Source of the DNA: Alkalihalobacillus bogoriensis ATCC BAA-922
GTDB lineage: Bacteria; Bacillota; Bacilli; Bacillales; Bacillaceae_F
Reading direction: 5' to 3'
Length of the DNA: 64,000 bases
Assembly: GCF_000621445.1 (NCBI RefSeq)
Contig: NZ_KK211277.1
Location: 124,001 to 188,000, forward strand
Shown: positions 38,488 to 48,043 of the stretch, one piece after another
Layout of the letters: each line of letters begins with the position of its first letter
Position numbering within the stretch: the stretch's first letter is position 1
Notes under the pieces: model-generated
The model's input: the letters and a program-made list of their open reading frames with translations, nothing else
Told to the model about the DNA's origin: nothing
Databases searched by the model: none
Made by a program: the position numbers and the translations under genes

Positions 38488-38816
38488 TATACCTCCTCAT
38501 CCTCAAGTAAGTCTTTAATATATTGTGCAGTTGCTTCTTCATCTATAGACGGATTCATTGAAATTTCTTGTTCTTTTTCTTCCACACTTCCAAAATCTAT
38601 TGTTGCGCTCGTTTCTTCTAGTGCCGTTTGTTTATTCGTCAAAGTTACATACCCCCAAATAAATCGAAATAGGAACGTGATTAAAAAGAAACCAACTCCA
38701 GCAATTGTGGCCCGAATAACAGACGTTTGCATTAAATTTTGTGTGATAGAACTAGTAAAAACAATAATAAATGCTATCAGAGCAATATAGACGTTTAAAA
38801 CAATAGATCCATACAT
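38487..38816 (-). CDS. Small two-helix membrane protein between cheD and sigD
   Basis: I do not recognise a family. The 109 residues have two hydrophobic segments (about 5-23 and 34-54) with a short loop, then an acidic cytoplasmic tail (65-109) that ends AQYIKDLLEDEEV. It is bracketed by one-base overlaps (TAATG) with both cheD and sigD, so it is translated as part of the operon and cannot be a chance frame. B. subtilis has no gene between cheD and sigD as far as I recall. Possible roles, such as a motility regulator acting on SigD or export, are guesses. Confidence 0.8.
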   Translation of the reverse strand: MYGSIVLNVYIALIAFIIVFTSSITQNLMQTSVIRATIAGVGFFLITFLFRFIWGYVTLTNKQTALEETSATIDFGSVEEKEQEISMNPSIDEEATAQYIKDLLEDEEV

Positions 38817-39316
38817 TATATTTCTTTTACTCCTAGATTCACTGTCCGAACCATTAATTTTTTCGTAATCGGATTAAATTCAATTGTTCGACCACTGTTT
38901 CCTCCAACATCTTCCGCTAAGATCGTAATACTAAGCTGTTGGAGTTGTTTTTTTACCGCTTCTACATTCCGTGGACCTATTCGCATCAAATCAGAAGTAG
39001 AGGAAAATTGAAACATCTGTGCCCCACCGGCTATTTTAGACTTTAACAACCTTTTATTCACACCTTCTCTTTCAAGCCTTGAAACAAGTTCAATGATCGC
39101 TGTATCTGCATATTTTGCAATATTAACCGTCCCCGCTTTTCCTTGAGTCGAGTCCGGCAGCATAATATGGGCCATTCCAGATACATTCGTATATTCATCA
39201 TAAATAATGACTCCTACACACGAGCCTAATCCAGCTGTTCGAATGGTATTCGGCGGCTTAGCGATATTTAAATCGGCCATTCCGACTTTAATTATATTCG
39301 TCATCAACATCGACAC
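38816..39316 (-). CDS. cheD: Chemoreceptor glutamine deamidase CheD
   Basis: A 166-residue enzyme that deamidates glutamines of chemoreceptors and, with CheC, forms an adaptation circuit. The catalytic cysteine is C33 in AGLGSCVGVIIYDE and the histidine H50 in VSGMAHIMLP. The substrate-binding KIAGGAQMF and IGPRNVEAV stretches are also present. It overlaps the 3' end of cheC by 29 bases and the next gene by one. A start at the second or third methionine is possible (MSMLMTN). Confidence 0.95.
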   Translation of the reverse strand: MSMLMTNIIKVGMADLNIAKPPNTIRTAGLGSCVGVIIYDEYTNVSGMAHIMLPDSTQGKAGTVNIAKYADTAIIELVSRLEREGVNKRLLKSKIAGGAQMFQFSSTSDLMRIGPRNVEAVKKQLQQLSITILAEDVGGNSGRTIEFNPITKKLMVRTVNLGVKEI

Positions 39317-39935
39317 CTAATGAATTGAATATTTGCGAAAAGGAATCCGGGTCTGGAAGCAAGAAAAAATGGCCGTTGGAGTGTTCTGACTTCCTATTTA
39401 ATTCTGTTATTTCTGTATCAATCACAATCGCATAATCCCCAATTTGGGAAAATTCAATAAGTCCGTAACTTAATATGGCTCCTGCCATATCAATACTTAA
39501 GGCTGGCACTGACGGCTGTAAATTCAACTTCGTGAAATCGGAAAGAGCTGATAAATAAGACCCAGCCAAAATATTGCCAACTTCCTGTAAAGCCGATAAG
39601 CCGATTTCTTCATATGGCGGATTTGATAACTGAAATGTATCATTACCTATTAATCTACGAATCAATTGTTCTGCTTCACCAATCGGGACCAAAAAAAACA
39701 TATTTCCTGGCGCATCACCTTCCAACCGTAAAAAAATCGCTGCTACTACAGTATCTGTTCCCCCTACTAACTCCGTTATTTCTTGAAACGATACGATACG
39801 TACAGAAGGCACTTTCATTTCTATAAATTTATTAAGTAATTTGGATAATGCTGTTGCTGCATTTCCTGCACCAATATTTCCTACCTCTTTAAGTACATCT
39901 AAATGATAGGGTGTAATTTTTTCGATAAAACTCAT
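39288..39935 (-). CDS. cheC: CheY-P phosphatase CheC
   Basis: A 215-residue CheC-family phosphatase. Two pseudo-symmetric active sites are visible: LKEVGNIGAGNAATALSKLL (E17, N20) and LQEVGNILAGSYLSALSDF near residue 115. CheC removes phosphate from CheY-P and is stimulated by CheD, whose gene overlaps its 3' end. It lies only 32 bases after cheB, where B. subtilis has cheA and cheW in between. Confidence 0.95.
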   Translation of the reverse strand: MSFIEKITPYHLDVLKEVGNIGAGNAATALSKLLNKFIEMKVPSVRIVSFQEITELVGGTDTVVAAIFLRLEGDAPGNMFFLVPIGEAEQLIRRLIGNDTFQLSNPPYEEIGLSALQEVGNILAGSYLSALSDFTKLNLQPSVPALSIDMAGAILSYGLIEFSQIGDYAIVIDTEITELNRKSEHSNGHFFLLPDPDSFSQIFNSLGVDVDDEYN

Positions 39936-39967
39936 TGTTCTCCCCTCACCTTACATTCAAATTTTCC

Positions 39968-41047
39968 TTATGCAAACGCGTTAATTTTCGCTGCGATATC
40001 CGCTAAATTAACGACTTCGTCGACATTTTTTGAAAGAATTGCTGCTTTAGGCATTCCAAACACAATCGATGTTTCTTCTGATTCCGCCACTGCATAACAG
40101 TTGCCGCTCTTTTTTAACTCGTGCAATCCTTCTGTTCCATCCGATCCCATTCCCGTCATGATAACTGCCATTTTCGTAAGATGAGGAATTGTTGCTAATG
40201 ATTCATACATGACATCAACAGAGGGACGATGGCCACGGCGAACATCAGACTCATCAAGTACAATTGAAATCGTTGAACCTTTCTTTTGAAGCTTTAAATG
40301 TTTCCCCCCTGGAGCAATATAAGCACTCCCATTTTGGAGGATATCATGATGCTCTGCTTCTTTTACTGAAATACTTGATAACGAATTTAATCGAGTTGCT
40401 AATGATTTTGTAAATCCAGCTGGCATATGTTGCACAATTAAAATCGGAGCAGCGATATTCGCTTTTATTTCTTTTAATACTTGTTGTAATGCTTTTGGAC
40501 CACCTGTCGATGTACCGATGGCAATGATTTTTTGTGTTCCTGACTGGAATGTTTCCAGCTGTTGTTTCACTTGGGCAGATGACACTTCAACTTTCGGTCG
40601 ACTCTTTGAAATATTAGATTTTGTCAATCGTTTCATATCAATTGTAGACGCAAGGATGACTTTTTCAATCAACACATTTTTTATCTTGTGTAAATCTAAT
40701 GAGATTGATCCTGATGTTTTCGTAATAAAATCAACTGCTCCCAAATCCATTGCAAGTAACGTGTTTTCAGCACCCGCTTTCGTCGTACTGCTGACCATAA
40801 CAACAGGTAACGGATGTTTTCTCATAATTTCCCTTAATGTTGCTAACCCGTCCATGACTGGCATTTCAACATCGAGAGTCATGACATCTGGTTGATGTTC
40901 TACCATTTTCTTTAAAGCGTCCGCTCCATTACGGGCCGTCGATACAACAGTAATTCTTGAATCTTCCTCTAACAAATCTGAAATCAGTTTTCTCATAAAT
41001 GCCGAATCATCTACAACGAGTACTTTAATTGCTTTTGTCACATGCAT
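39968..41047 (-). CDS. cheB: Chemotaxis response regulator/methylesterase CheB
   Basis: A 359-residue two-domain protein. The receiver domain (about 7-125) has the acidic pair D13-D14, the phosphorylation site D59 and K110. The methylesterase domain (about 172-358) shows the triad S180 in GTSTGGP, H207 in IVQHMPAGF, and an aspartate in MTGMGSDGTEG. It removes methyl groups (and deamidates) on chemoreceptors. It needs phosphate from CheA, which is not encoded in the window. It follows flhG by 65 bases. Confidence 0.95.
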   Translation of the reverse strand: MHVTKAIKVLVVDDSAFMRKLISDLLEEDSRITVVSTARNGADALKKMVEHQPDVMTLDVEMPVMDGLATLREIMRKHPLPVVMVSSTTKAGAENTLLAMDLGAVDFITKTSGSISLDLHKIKNVLIEKVILASTIDMKRLTKSNISKSRPKVEVSSAQVKQQLETFQSGTQKIIAIGTSTGGPKALQQVLKEIKANIAAPILIVQHMPAGFTKSLATRLNSLSSISVKEAEHHDILQNGSAYIAPGGKHLKLQKKGSTISIVLDESDVRRGHRPSVDVMYESLATIPHLTKMAVIMTGMGSDGTEGLHELKKSGNCYAVAESEETSIVFGMPKAAILSKNVDEVVNLADIAAKINAFA

Positions 41048-41112
41048 CCCCTAACTTTCTGTAGTCCGTATTCGTTCAGTTTGTGTTATAAAGTATAGGA
41101 AAGACTTTCTAT

Positions 41113-41979
41113 TTACCCTTTTGTAAGGAAACCTTTTAATTTAGATATAAACGATGGAAACAATACCGCTTCTTTTGTTGTTTGTGTACCGATATAGGAA
41201 GCAACAATATTCGTAATCGCTTGACTTGGTTTTGAACGTGGGTCAAATAACAAGAATGGTTGCTGATGTTTGACAGCTTTCACTACAACTTTATCATTTG
41301 GAATCGTACCAAGAACGGAAATTTCTTTTTGTAAAAACTGTTTTGCGACTCTTTTTAAGTTCTCAGCGGTACTTTCCCCTTCACTTACTGATTCAGAACG
41401 ATTAACAAGAAGCGAACAAGGCATAGATTGATCTTGCAGATGCATAAACTTAAGCATCGCATACGCATCAGTAATTGAAGTTGGTTCAGGTGTTGTTACT
41501 ACTATCGCTTCATTGGCGGCTAAAATGTATTGAATGCTGTCTTCTGATACACCAGCCCCCATATCAAACAAGATATAGTCGTATTTTTTATAAAGTCCCT
41601 CAAGTTGTGAAATAAATCGATCGTACTTTTCCGAAGTCAGTTTAAATAATTTGGTAAAACCTGAACCTCCAGATACAAATGAAATGCCTTCTGGTCCTGT
41701 TTCAATAATGTCCCAAATGGTCAATTCATTTTCAATCATATCGACGATGTTATAGCGAGAAGAAACTCCCATTAAAATATCAACATTAGCCATCCCAATA
41801 TCTAAGTCAAACAACACTACTTTTTTTCCAGCTTTCGCGAGTCCTATGGCGAAGTTCAATGAAAAATTTGATTTTCCTACTCCACCTTTCCCACTTACAA
41901 TGGAAATTACTTTTGTGTCTTCTATGTCAGTGCTATCCATTAGTTTTCTTAAGCTTTGTGCTTGATCAGTCATGTTCAT
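41113..41979 (-). CDS. flhG: Flagellar number/placement ATPase FlhG (YlxH, MinD-like)
   Basis: A 288-residue MinD/ParA-type ATPase. The deviant Walker A motif GKGGVGKS is at residues 30-37, with switch regions DLDIGMANVDILMG and YILFDMGAG. An N-terminal DQAQSLRKLM helix is the known activator motif for FlhF GTPase activity. A C-terminal amphipathic membrane-targeting helix is likely (FISKLKGFLTKG). It overlaps flhF by 14 bases, and the two act together to set flagellar number and position. Confidence 0.94.
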   Translation of the reverse strand: MNMTDQAQSLRKLMDSTDIEDTKVISIVSGKGGVGKSNFSLNFAIGLAKAGKKVVLFDLDIGMANVDILMGVSSRYNIVDMIENELTIWDIIETGPEGISFVSGGSGFTKLFKLTSEKYDRFISQLEGLYKKYDYILFDMGAGVSEDSIQYILAANEAIVVTTPEPTSITDAYAMLKFMHLQDQSMPCSLLVNRSESVSEGESTAENLKRVAKQFLQKEISVLGTIPNDKVVVKAVKHQQPFLLFDPRSKPSQAITNIVASYIGTQTTKEAVLFPSFISKLKGFLTKG

Positions 41980-43132
41980 TTCCCTCTAGTATGGCATTAA
42001 TTATTGTGTCTGAATCAGCTTCCACAATGTCATCAGGTACATTTTGACCTGTCGTTATATAAGCTACACCGACATGATAATCGTGAATCATATTCAACAT
42101 TGCACCATAATAAGACGTCTCATCTTTCTTTGTAAAAATCAATTTTTGAATAGAAATTAAAGAAAATTGTTCGAAAATTGATTTCATATCCTTATATTTC
42201 GAGGTGAGCGCTAATACTAAATACGTCTCCATCTCATCATTAAAATCAATAATTTTACGAATTTCTTCTACATATAAGGAATTTCTGAAATTTCGTCCTG
42301 CACTATCTACCAACACTAAATCGTAGGCTGAAAATTGTTCTTTTGCTTTTCGAAAATCCTCAATGGAATAAGCTACTTCAAAAGGAATATTTAAAATCTT
42401 TGAGTAAGTTTTTAATTGCTCTACTGCTGCAATACGATACGTATCTGTCGTAATTAAAGCTACTTTCTTATGCTTTTTTAAGAGGCTATGTGCTGCTATT
42501 TTCGCTATCGTTGTTGTTTTCCCTACTCCTGTTGGTCCAACAACATTAATATATTTTTTACTAAAATCGATTCCACCCATATCAACATCGGTTAACATCG
42601 TTTCAAAATAAGCTTTTACTTCTTTTTTAAGATCAAGTTTTTCTGCTTCTTCTTTTTCAGTGGAATACCACTTCTTTAGTAAATGTTTCATTAGTTCTAA
42701 TCGAATTGGTTTACTAACTTCTTGTTCAAGTAATTGGTCTTCCATTTGTTGGAACGGTTCCGGGTATTCTTTTTCTGATGGCTGCTGTTGATTGCTTATC
42801 GTATGAACCAACGTTTTTAATTGTTGTATTTCTTTCATCAGCTGTTCCTGGTCTTGGCCTGGCTTTTGTTTTTCGAATCTTTCTTTAGGCAACACCGGTT
42901 CGATTTCTTGTTTAATCATTTTGGGTTGAATCGGTTTAGGAGCTGGACGTTTGACTTGCGGCATCTGATCGATAGCCGCAATCACCTCAATGCTTTTTTT
43001 TGTGAAAAAGCCAAACAGTCCCCCGGTTTCCACTTCTTTCGAATTTAAAATAACAGCATCATGCCCTAATTCAGCTCGTATTTGTTTCATTGCCTCTGGC
43101 ATAGAAGCTGCTGTATATTTCTTTACCTTCAT
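41966..43132 (-). CDS. flhF: Flagellar SRP-type GTPase FlhF
   Basis: A 388-residue SRP-family GTPase. The N-terminal B domain (1-135) is basic and of low conservation and includes a Lys/Pro/Gln-rich part (61-125). The N domain is at 140-190. The G domain has GPTGVGKTT at 199-207, TTDTYRIAAVEQL near 228, DSAGR and TKKDET. It recruits the first basal-body components to the membrane and is controlled by FlhG. The start overlaps the flhA stop by 4 bases. Confidence 0.94.
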   Translation of the reverse strand: MKVKKYTAASMPEAMKQIRAELGHDAVILNSKEVETGGLFGFFTKKSIEVIAAIDQMPQVKRPAPKPIQPKMIKQEIEPVLPKERFEKQKPGQDQEQLMKEIQQLKTLVHTISNQQQPSEKEYPEPFQQMEDQLLEQEVSKPIRLELMKHLLKKWYSTEKEEAEKLDLKKEVKAYFETMLTDVDMGGIDFSKKYINVVGPTGVGKTTTIAKIAAHSLLKKHKKVALITTDTYRIAAVEQLKTYSKILNIPFEVAYSIEDFRKAKEQFSAYDLVLVDSAGRNFRNSLYVEEIRKIIDFNDEMETYLVLALTSKYKDMKSIFEQFSLISIQKLIFTKKDETSYYGAMLNMIHDYHVGVAYITTGQNVPDDIVEADSDTIINAILEGNEHD

Positions 43133-45171
43133 TCCACATTCACCACCCCTACACTTTGAACCTCAATCGATGGGTCCAGTTCGTTATATGAAAGAATTGG
43201 AACAGTAGGCAATACTCTTTCCGTCAATTGTCTCACATACATTCGAACTGCTGGTGAGCATAACAGAATTGGGATTTGTCCCATTTGCGATAAACGTTCC
43301 ATTTCATTTGATATTGATTGCAGGATAAGCTGAGAATCATTTGGATCCATGGATAAGTAATTCCCATGCTCTGTTTGTTGCACCGCATCGGCAATTCGCT
43401 TTTCAGCCACTCCACTTAATGTCACAACATATAACGGTTCACTTGGAGACGCATATTGCTTAGAAATTTGTCTTGCTAACGCTTGTCTCACATATTCTGT
43501 GACAAGGTCCATGTCTTTTGTCATTTGTCCATAATCAGCCAACGTTTCAAAAATAACTGGTAAATTACGAATTGACACATTTTCTTTTAATAAATTTGCC
43601 AGCACTTTTTGAATTTCTCCGATTGAAAGCGGGCTCGGTGTAACATCTTCTACTAATGTAGGATACGATTCTTTTAAATGGTCAACGAGCTGTTTCGTTT
43701 CTTGTCGACCTAATAATTCAAACGCGTGCTTTTTAATTGTTTCTGTTAAATGGGTTGATACTACAGACGGAGGGTCAACAACCGTATATCCAGATAACTC
43801 CGCTTGTTCTTTCATATCTTCCCCAATCCATATGGCTGGTAATCCAAATGCCGGCTCATACGTATCAATACCGACGATCGATTCATCATCAATTCCTGGA
43901 CTCATCGCCATATAATGGTCAAGTAACAACTCTCCTTTTGCAATTTCATTTCCTTTAATTTTTATCGTATATTCATTCGGCTGTAATTGAATATTGTCCC
44001 GAATCCGAATTACAGGGACAACCATTCCTAGTTCTAATGCTAACTGTCGGCGAATCATAACAACACGGTCTAATAAGTCTCCACCTTGATTTGCATCCGC
44101 TAGCGGAATTAATCCATATCCAAACTCAAACTCAATCGGATCGATTTGCAATAGATTAATTACACTTTCCGGTGACCTTAATTCGTCCTTATCATTAGAT
44201 TCATCTGTTGCCGCCGCTTCCTCGGTTAACAGTTGTTTTTTCTCTGTTCGTCCCATATTCCAAGCCGCATACAAAATCAATAATGCGATTGGGAATGTAA
44301 CAAGGGGTGTGATCGGTGTAGCCACTCCTAAGAAAATGATTGTTCCACCAGCTACATATAACATTTTAGGATATGCTAATAATTGTTTCGTAATATCATG
44401 ACCAAGATTTCCTTCAGATGCTGCACGTGTTACGATAATCCCTGTTGCAGTTGAGATTAATAGCGCTGGAATTTGACTGACAAGTCCATCTCCTACTGTT
44501 AACAGTGTATAGGTCGTCGCTGCATCACCCATGGACATGCCTTGTTGCATCATTCCGATAATTAAACCAAACAAAAGGTTAATCATAACAATAACAATAC
44601 CTGCAATGGCATCTCCTTTTACGAATTTACTCGCACCATCCATTGCTCCGTAAAAGTCTGCTTCTTTTTCAATTTTTTCACGGCGTTCCTTCGCTTCAAT
44701 ATCCGATATCATACCTGCATTTAAATCAGCATCGATACTCATTTGTTTACCAGGCATAGCATCTAATGTAAAACGCGCTCCTACTTCAGATACACGTTCT
44801 GACCCTTTTGTAATAACGATAAATTGAATAATGATTAGAATTAAGAAAACAACAAACCCGACAAGTGCATTCCCTCCAACAACGAAGGAACCGAATGTAT
44901 CAATAACATTCCCCGCTTCCGCGTTTCCTAAAATCGAACGTGTCGTCGAAACGTTCAATCCAAGTCGAAATAACGTAACAAGTAATAACAATGTTGGGAA
45001 GATGGAAAACTGTAACGGTTCTCTCGTATTCATCGCAACAAGGATAATCAATAAAGCTAACGAAATATTAATGATTATCAAAAAGTCGAGCATTAACGGT
45101 GGAAGTGGAATTATCAACATGATAATGATGAGTATAACTCCTAATAAAACCGACAAATCTCTAATAGGCAC
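43129..45171 (-). CDS. flhA: Flagellar export gate protein FlhA
   Basis: A 680-residue component of the type III export gate. About eight hydrophobic segments occupy residues 5-310. The cytoplasmic FHIPEP signature loop is seen as GARFTLDAMPGKQMSIDADL, followed by NAG. The soluble C-terminal domain (about 330-680), which docks chaperone-substrate complexes, is full length. It lies 35 bases after flhB. Confidence 0.96.
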   Translation of the reverse strand: MPIRDLSVLLGVILIIIMLIIPLPPLMLDFLIIINISLALLIILVAMNTREPLQFSIFPTLLLLVTLFRLGLNVSTTRSILGNAEAGNVIDTFGSFVVGGNALVGFVVFLILIIIQFIVITKGSERVSEVGARFTLDAMPGKQMSIDADLNAGMISDIEAKERREKIEKEADFYGAMDGASKFVKGDAIAGIVIVMINLLFGLIIGMMQQGMSMGDAATTYTLLTVGDGLVSQIPALLISTATGIIVTRAASEGNLGHDITKQLLAYPKMLYVAGGTIIFLGVATPITPLVTFPIALLILYAAWNMGRTEKKQLLTEEAAATDESNDKDELRSPESVINLLQIDPIEFEFGYGLIPLADANQGGDLLDRVVMIRRQLALELGMVVPVIRIRDNIQLQPNEYTIKIKGNEIAKGELLLDHYMAMSPGIDDESIVGIDTYEPAFGLPAIWIGEDMKEQAELSGYTVVDPPSVVSTHLTETIKKHAFELLGRQETKQLVDHLKESYPTLVEDVTPSPLSIGEIQKVLANLLKENVSIRNLPVIFETLADYGQMTKDMDLVTEYVRQALARQISKQYASPSEPLYVVTLSGVAEKRIADAVQQTEHGNYLSMDPNDSQLILQSISNEMERLSQMGQIPILLCSPAVRMYVRQLTERVLPTVPILSYNELDPSIEVQSVGVVNVE

Positions 45172-45206
45172 TAGAACCTCTCTCCTCTTCTAACCAGCTT
45201 TTTCCA

Positions 45207-46292
45207 TTAAACTTCTTTGTTTTTTAGTCGATACACATAAGCGAGGACCTCTGCAACAGCTTTAAACAAATCCTCGGGTACGACTGAGCCTATCTCTGCT
45301 TGAGAATAAAGAGCTCTAGCTAATGGGCGGTTTTCTACTGTAACAACTTGATTTTCTTTTGCAATTGTCTTTATTTTTAAAGCTACATAGTCTACACCTT
45401 TGGCCACAACAACAGGAGCGTCCATCTTTTCTCCATCATAACGAAGGGCAACAGCAAAGTGAGTAGGGTTTGTAATGACAACATCTGCATTAGGTACTTC
45501 TTGCATCATCCTAGACATCGCCATTTCCATTTGCTTTTGTCTTCGTTTCGATTTAATCCGTGGATCTCCGTCCATGTTTTTTCGCTCATCCTTTACATCT
45601 TGCTTTGACATACGAATTTGTTTTTCATGGTCATAACGTTGATATAAATAATCTGGAATCGCTAAAATCAATAATAGAATGGCGACGGCAACTCCCATTG
45701 TCGCCGCAAGCTGGGCAATCACAGAAAACGCATCACCCACTGATTTTTGCGATAATATCATTACTTTATCTAAATTAATCCACAAAATTGTAAATACAAC
45801 CGTTCCAACAAGTGAGATTTTCAACATGGATTTCAAAAACTCAACTAATGCTCGCGCTGAAAAAATCCGCTTTGCACCTTGGATTGGATTAAGTTTTGAT
45901 AACTTCATTTTAATTGCTTCAGGAGCAAACAAAACACCGACTTGAATATAACTACTTATCACACCGCCTAACATAGCAATGACCAAAATCGGTAACACAA
46001 CACCAACCGTCTCAACGGTTAATTCCATAAATAGCGACTGAACCGATTGTTCTGTAATTTCCATTAACAAGTATTGTGTGAATGTATGGGTTAGTAGTTG
46101 AAATAATTTTTCTCCAAGCCTTCCACCAAATAACCATAAAAACAAAAAGACAATTAACAAAATAAGCGCTGTGTTTATATCTGTACTTTTTGGGACTTGC
46201 CCTTTCTTTCTTGTATCTTCACGCTTTTTTGCAGTTGCTTTTTCGGTTTTTTCTTGGGCAAAAAATTGGAGATCCATTTTTATAAAACTCAT
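45207..46292 (-). CDS. flhB: Flagellar export switch protein FlhB
   Basis: A 361-residue export apparatus protein with four membrane segments (about 35-210) and a self-cleaving cytoplasmic domain. The autocleavage site NPTH is at residues 275-278 and is intact; cleavage switches export from rod-hook to filament substrates, together with FliK. The start MSFIKMDLQFFAQEKTEKAT follows AGGAGGAGCATAATA; an internal ATG at residue 6 has no Shine-Dalgarno sequence. It follows fliR by 2 bases. Confidence 0.96.
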   Translation of the reverse strand: MSFIKMDLQFFAQEKTEKATAKKREDTRKKGQVPKSTDINTALILLIVFLFLWLFGGRLGEKLFQLLTHTFTQYLLMEITEQSVQSLFMELTVETVGVVLPILVIAMLGGVISSYIQVGVLFAPEAIKMKLSKLNPIQGAKRIFSARALVEFLKSMLKISLVGTVVFTILWINLDKVMILSQKSVGDAFSVIAQLAATMGVAVAILLLILAIPDYLYQRYDHEKQIRMSKQDVKDERKNMDGDPRIKSKRRQKQMEMAMSRMMQEVPNADVVITNPTHFAVALRYDGEKMDAPVVVAKGVDYVALKIKTIAKENQVVTVENRPLARALYSQAEIGSVVPEDLFKAVAEVLAYVYRLKNKEV

Positions 46293-46294
46293 TA

Positions 46295-47068
46295 TTATGC
46301 TCCTCCTAGCAACTGCATTAATGTGCGCATCGTAACTAACATTTGGTCAAATAAATGTTGTACAAGGAAGAAAAAGATTCCCATATAAATCATTAATAAC
46401 AAAAGACCCACTGTAATCTTTAATGGTATCCCGACTACAAATACGTTCATTTGCGGTACAGCTCTTGCTACCATCCCTAGTGATAAGTCAACAAGAAATA
46501 AAGCTCCTACAATCGGAATGGCCATTTGAAAAGCAATAAGAAACATCATTGAAAAGCTTTTTATTACAAAATATATAATATTTTCATTCCCAAACGGGAG
46601 AAATACCTGGTCTATTGGAATAAATTCATAGCTATAAAAGACACCGTCAATAAGAAGATGATGACCATCTACAGCAAGCAAGTATAAAATCGCAAGAGCA
46701 TATAAATATCCCCCAATTAACGGACTTTGTGCACCTGTTTGAGGGTCAATCGTATTCGCAATCATAAATCCCATGTTCATGTCGATAAAGCCCCCAGCCA
46801 CTTGTATGGCGTATAGCAGCATCATCGCAACTAAGCCGACAACTAAACCGACTAACACTTCTTTAATAATTAATAAAAAGTAAGTCCCATCAATTGGAAT
46901 GATAGGAATTTCAATTGTAAAAAACATAATCCAAGCTAAAAACACAGCAAGTCCAATTTTAAATTGGTTCGGAATATTCCGGTATGAAAAAATCGGCATA
47001 ACTGTAAAAAATGCAAGCACTCGTAAAAAGATGAGTAAGAACGCTGGAAGCTGATTAATCCACTCCAT
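46295..47068 (-). CDS. fliR: Flagellar export protein FliR
   Basis: A 257-residue membrane protein with about six hydrophobic segments, a core part of the FliPQR export channel. It begins MEWINQLPAFLLIFLRVLAF. Conserved parts are FIDMNMGFMIANTIDPQTG (in parts) and ALFLVDLSLGMVARAVPQMNVF near residues 187-208. It lies 3 bases after fliQ, in the fliP-fliQ-fliR-flhB-flhA order. Confidence 0.95.
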   Translation of the reverse strand: MEWINQLPAFLLIFLRVLAFFTVMPIFSYRNIPNQFKIGLAVFLAWIMFFTIEIPIIPIDGTYFLLIIKEVLVGLVVGLVAMMLLYAIQVAGGFIDMNMGFMIANTIDPQTGAQSPLIGGYLYALAILYLLAVDGHHLLIDGVFYSYEFIPIDQVFLPFGNENIIYFVIKSFSMMFLIAFQMAIPIVGALFLVDLSLGMVARAVPQMNVFVVGIPLKITVGLLLLMIYMGIFFFLVQHLFDQMLVTMRTLMQLLGGA

Positions 47069-47071
47069 TCT

Positions 47072-47341
47072 TTACCCTATAAACCGATGAAGATTATAAA
47101 AAATATTATGGGTAAAACCAATGACATGGGATAACATCCATGGTCCGAATACAACAAGTGCTATAAATACACCAACAATTTTCGGAATAAACGCTAATGT
47201 TTGCTCTTGGATTTGGGTTGTTGCCTGAAATATACTAACGAGCAATCCAAGACCTAATGCAATAACTAACAATGGTCCGGCTACTACTAAAACAGTAAAA
47301 ATTCCATTTTCAGCCATTGAAATAACGAACTCTTGACTCAC
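47072..47341 (-). CDS. fliQ: Flagellar export protein FliQ
   Basis: An 89-residue membrane hairpin protein: two hydrophobic segments (about 13-38 and 52-72) flank the conserved SIFQATTQIQEQTLAFIPKI sequence. Four copies of FliQ pack on the FliP-FliR core. Length and position between fliP and fliR are typical. Confidence 0.95.
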   Translation of the reverse strand: MSQEFVISMAENGIFTVLVVAGPLLVIALGLGLLVSIFQATTQIQEQTLAFIPKIVGVFIALVVFGPWMLSHVIGFTHNIFYNLHRFIG

Positions 47342-47362
47342 AATACATCATCCTTTACAACG

Positions 47363-48043
47363 TTACTGAAAACTAAGCAATAGTGACCGAACAATTAAAT
47401 ACCAACCGTCTACCATGACAAATAACAAGATTTTAAAAGGTAGGGCAATCATAACTGGTGGTAACATCATCATCCCCATCGACATAAGAACACTTGCTAC
47501 AATCATGTCGATAACTAAAAACGGAATAAAGATTAAAAACCCAATTTGAAAAGCGGTTTTCAGTTCACTTATCGCAAATGCAGGGACGAGTGCGGTGAGT
47601 GGAACATCATCTATTGTCTCAGGTCTGTCCATTCCTGCATAGCCCATAAATAATGCCAAATCTTTTTCACGTGTATGTTTCGCCATAAACTCTTTTATCG
47701 GCAAAGCTGCGCGTTCAAAAGCTTCTTCTTGTGTAATTTCATTATTAAAATACGGTGTTAACGCTTCGTCGTTAATCTCCCCAAAAATGGGAGCCATGAT
47801 AAAAAATGTTAAAAATAAGGCTAACCCAATTAATACTTGATTTGGAGGCATTTGCTGTGTCGCTAACCCGGTTCTAACAAATGATAAGACGATAACAATT
47901 CGAGTAAATGACGTCATTAAGATTAAGAAACTTGGTGCTAATGTTAAAATCGTTAATAAAACAAGCAATTGTATCGTTGTTGCAACATTGGCAGGTTCAT
48001 CATTCAACATGTCTAAGTCAATTCCTGGTAACATATCAGTCAT
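47363..48043 (-). CDS. fliP: Flagellar export protein FliP
   Basis: A 226-residue membrane protein of the export channel. It shows LLTILTLAPSFLILMTSFTR, the FliP signature RIVIVLSFVRTGLATQQMPPNQ (in parts), and PAFAISELKTAFQIGFLIFIPF near residue 160. The N-terminus (about 1-22) is not a convincing cleaved signal peptide, unlike in enterobacteria. It overlaps fliO by 8 bases. Confidence 0.95.
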   Translation of the reverse strand: MTDMLPGIDLDMLNDEPANVATTIQLLVLLTILTLAPSFLILMTSFTRIVIVLSFVRTGLATQQMPPNQVLIGLALFLTFFIMAPIFGEINDEALTPYFNNEITQEEAFERAALPIKEFMAKHTREKDLALFMGYAGMDRPETIDDVPLTALVPAFAISELKTAFQIGFLIFIPFLVIDMIVASVLMSMGMMMLPPVMIALPFKILLFVMVDGWYLIVRSLLLSFQ

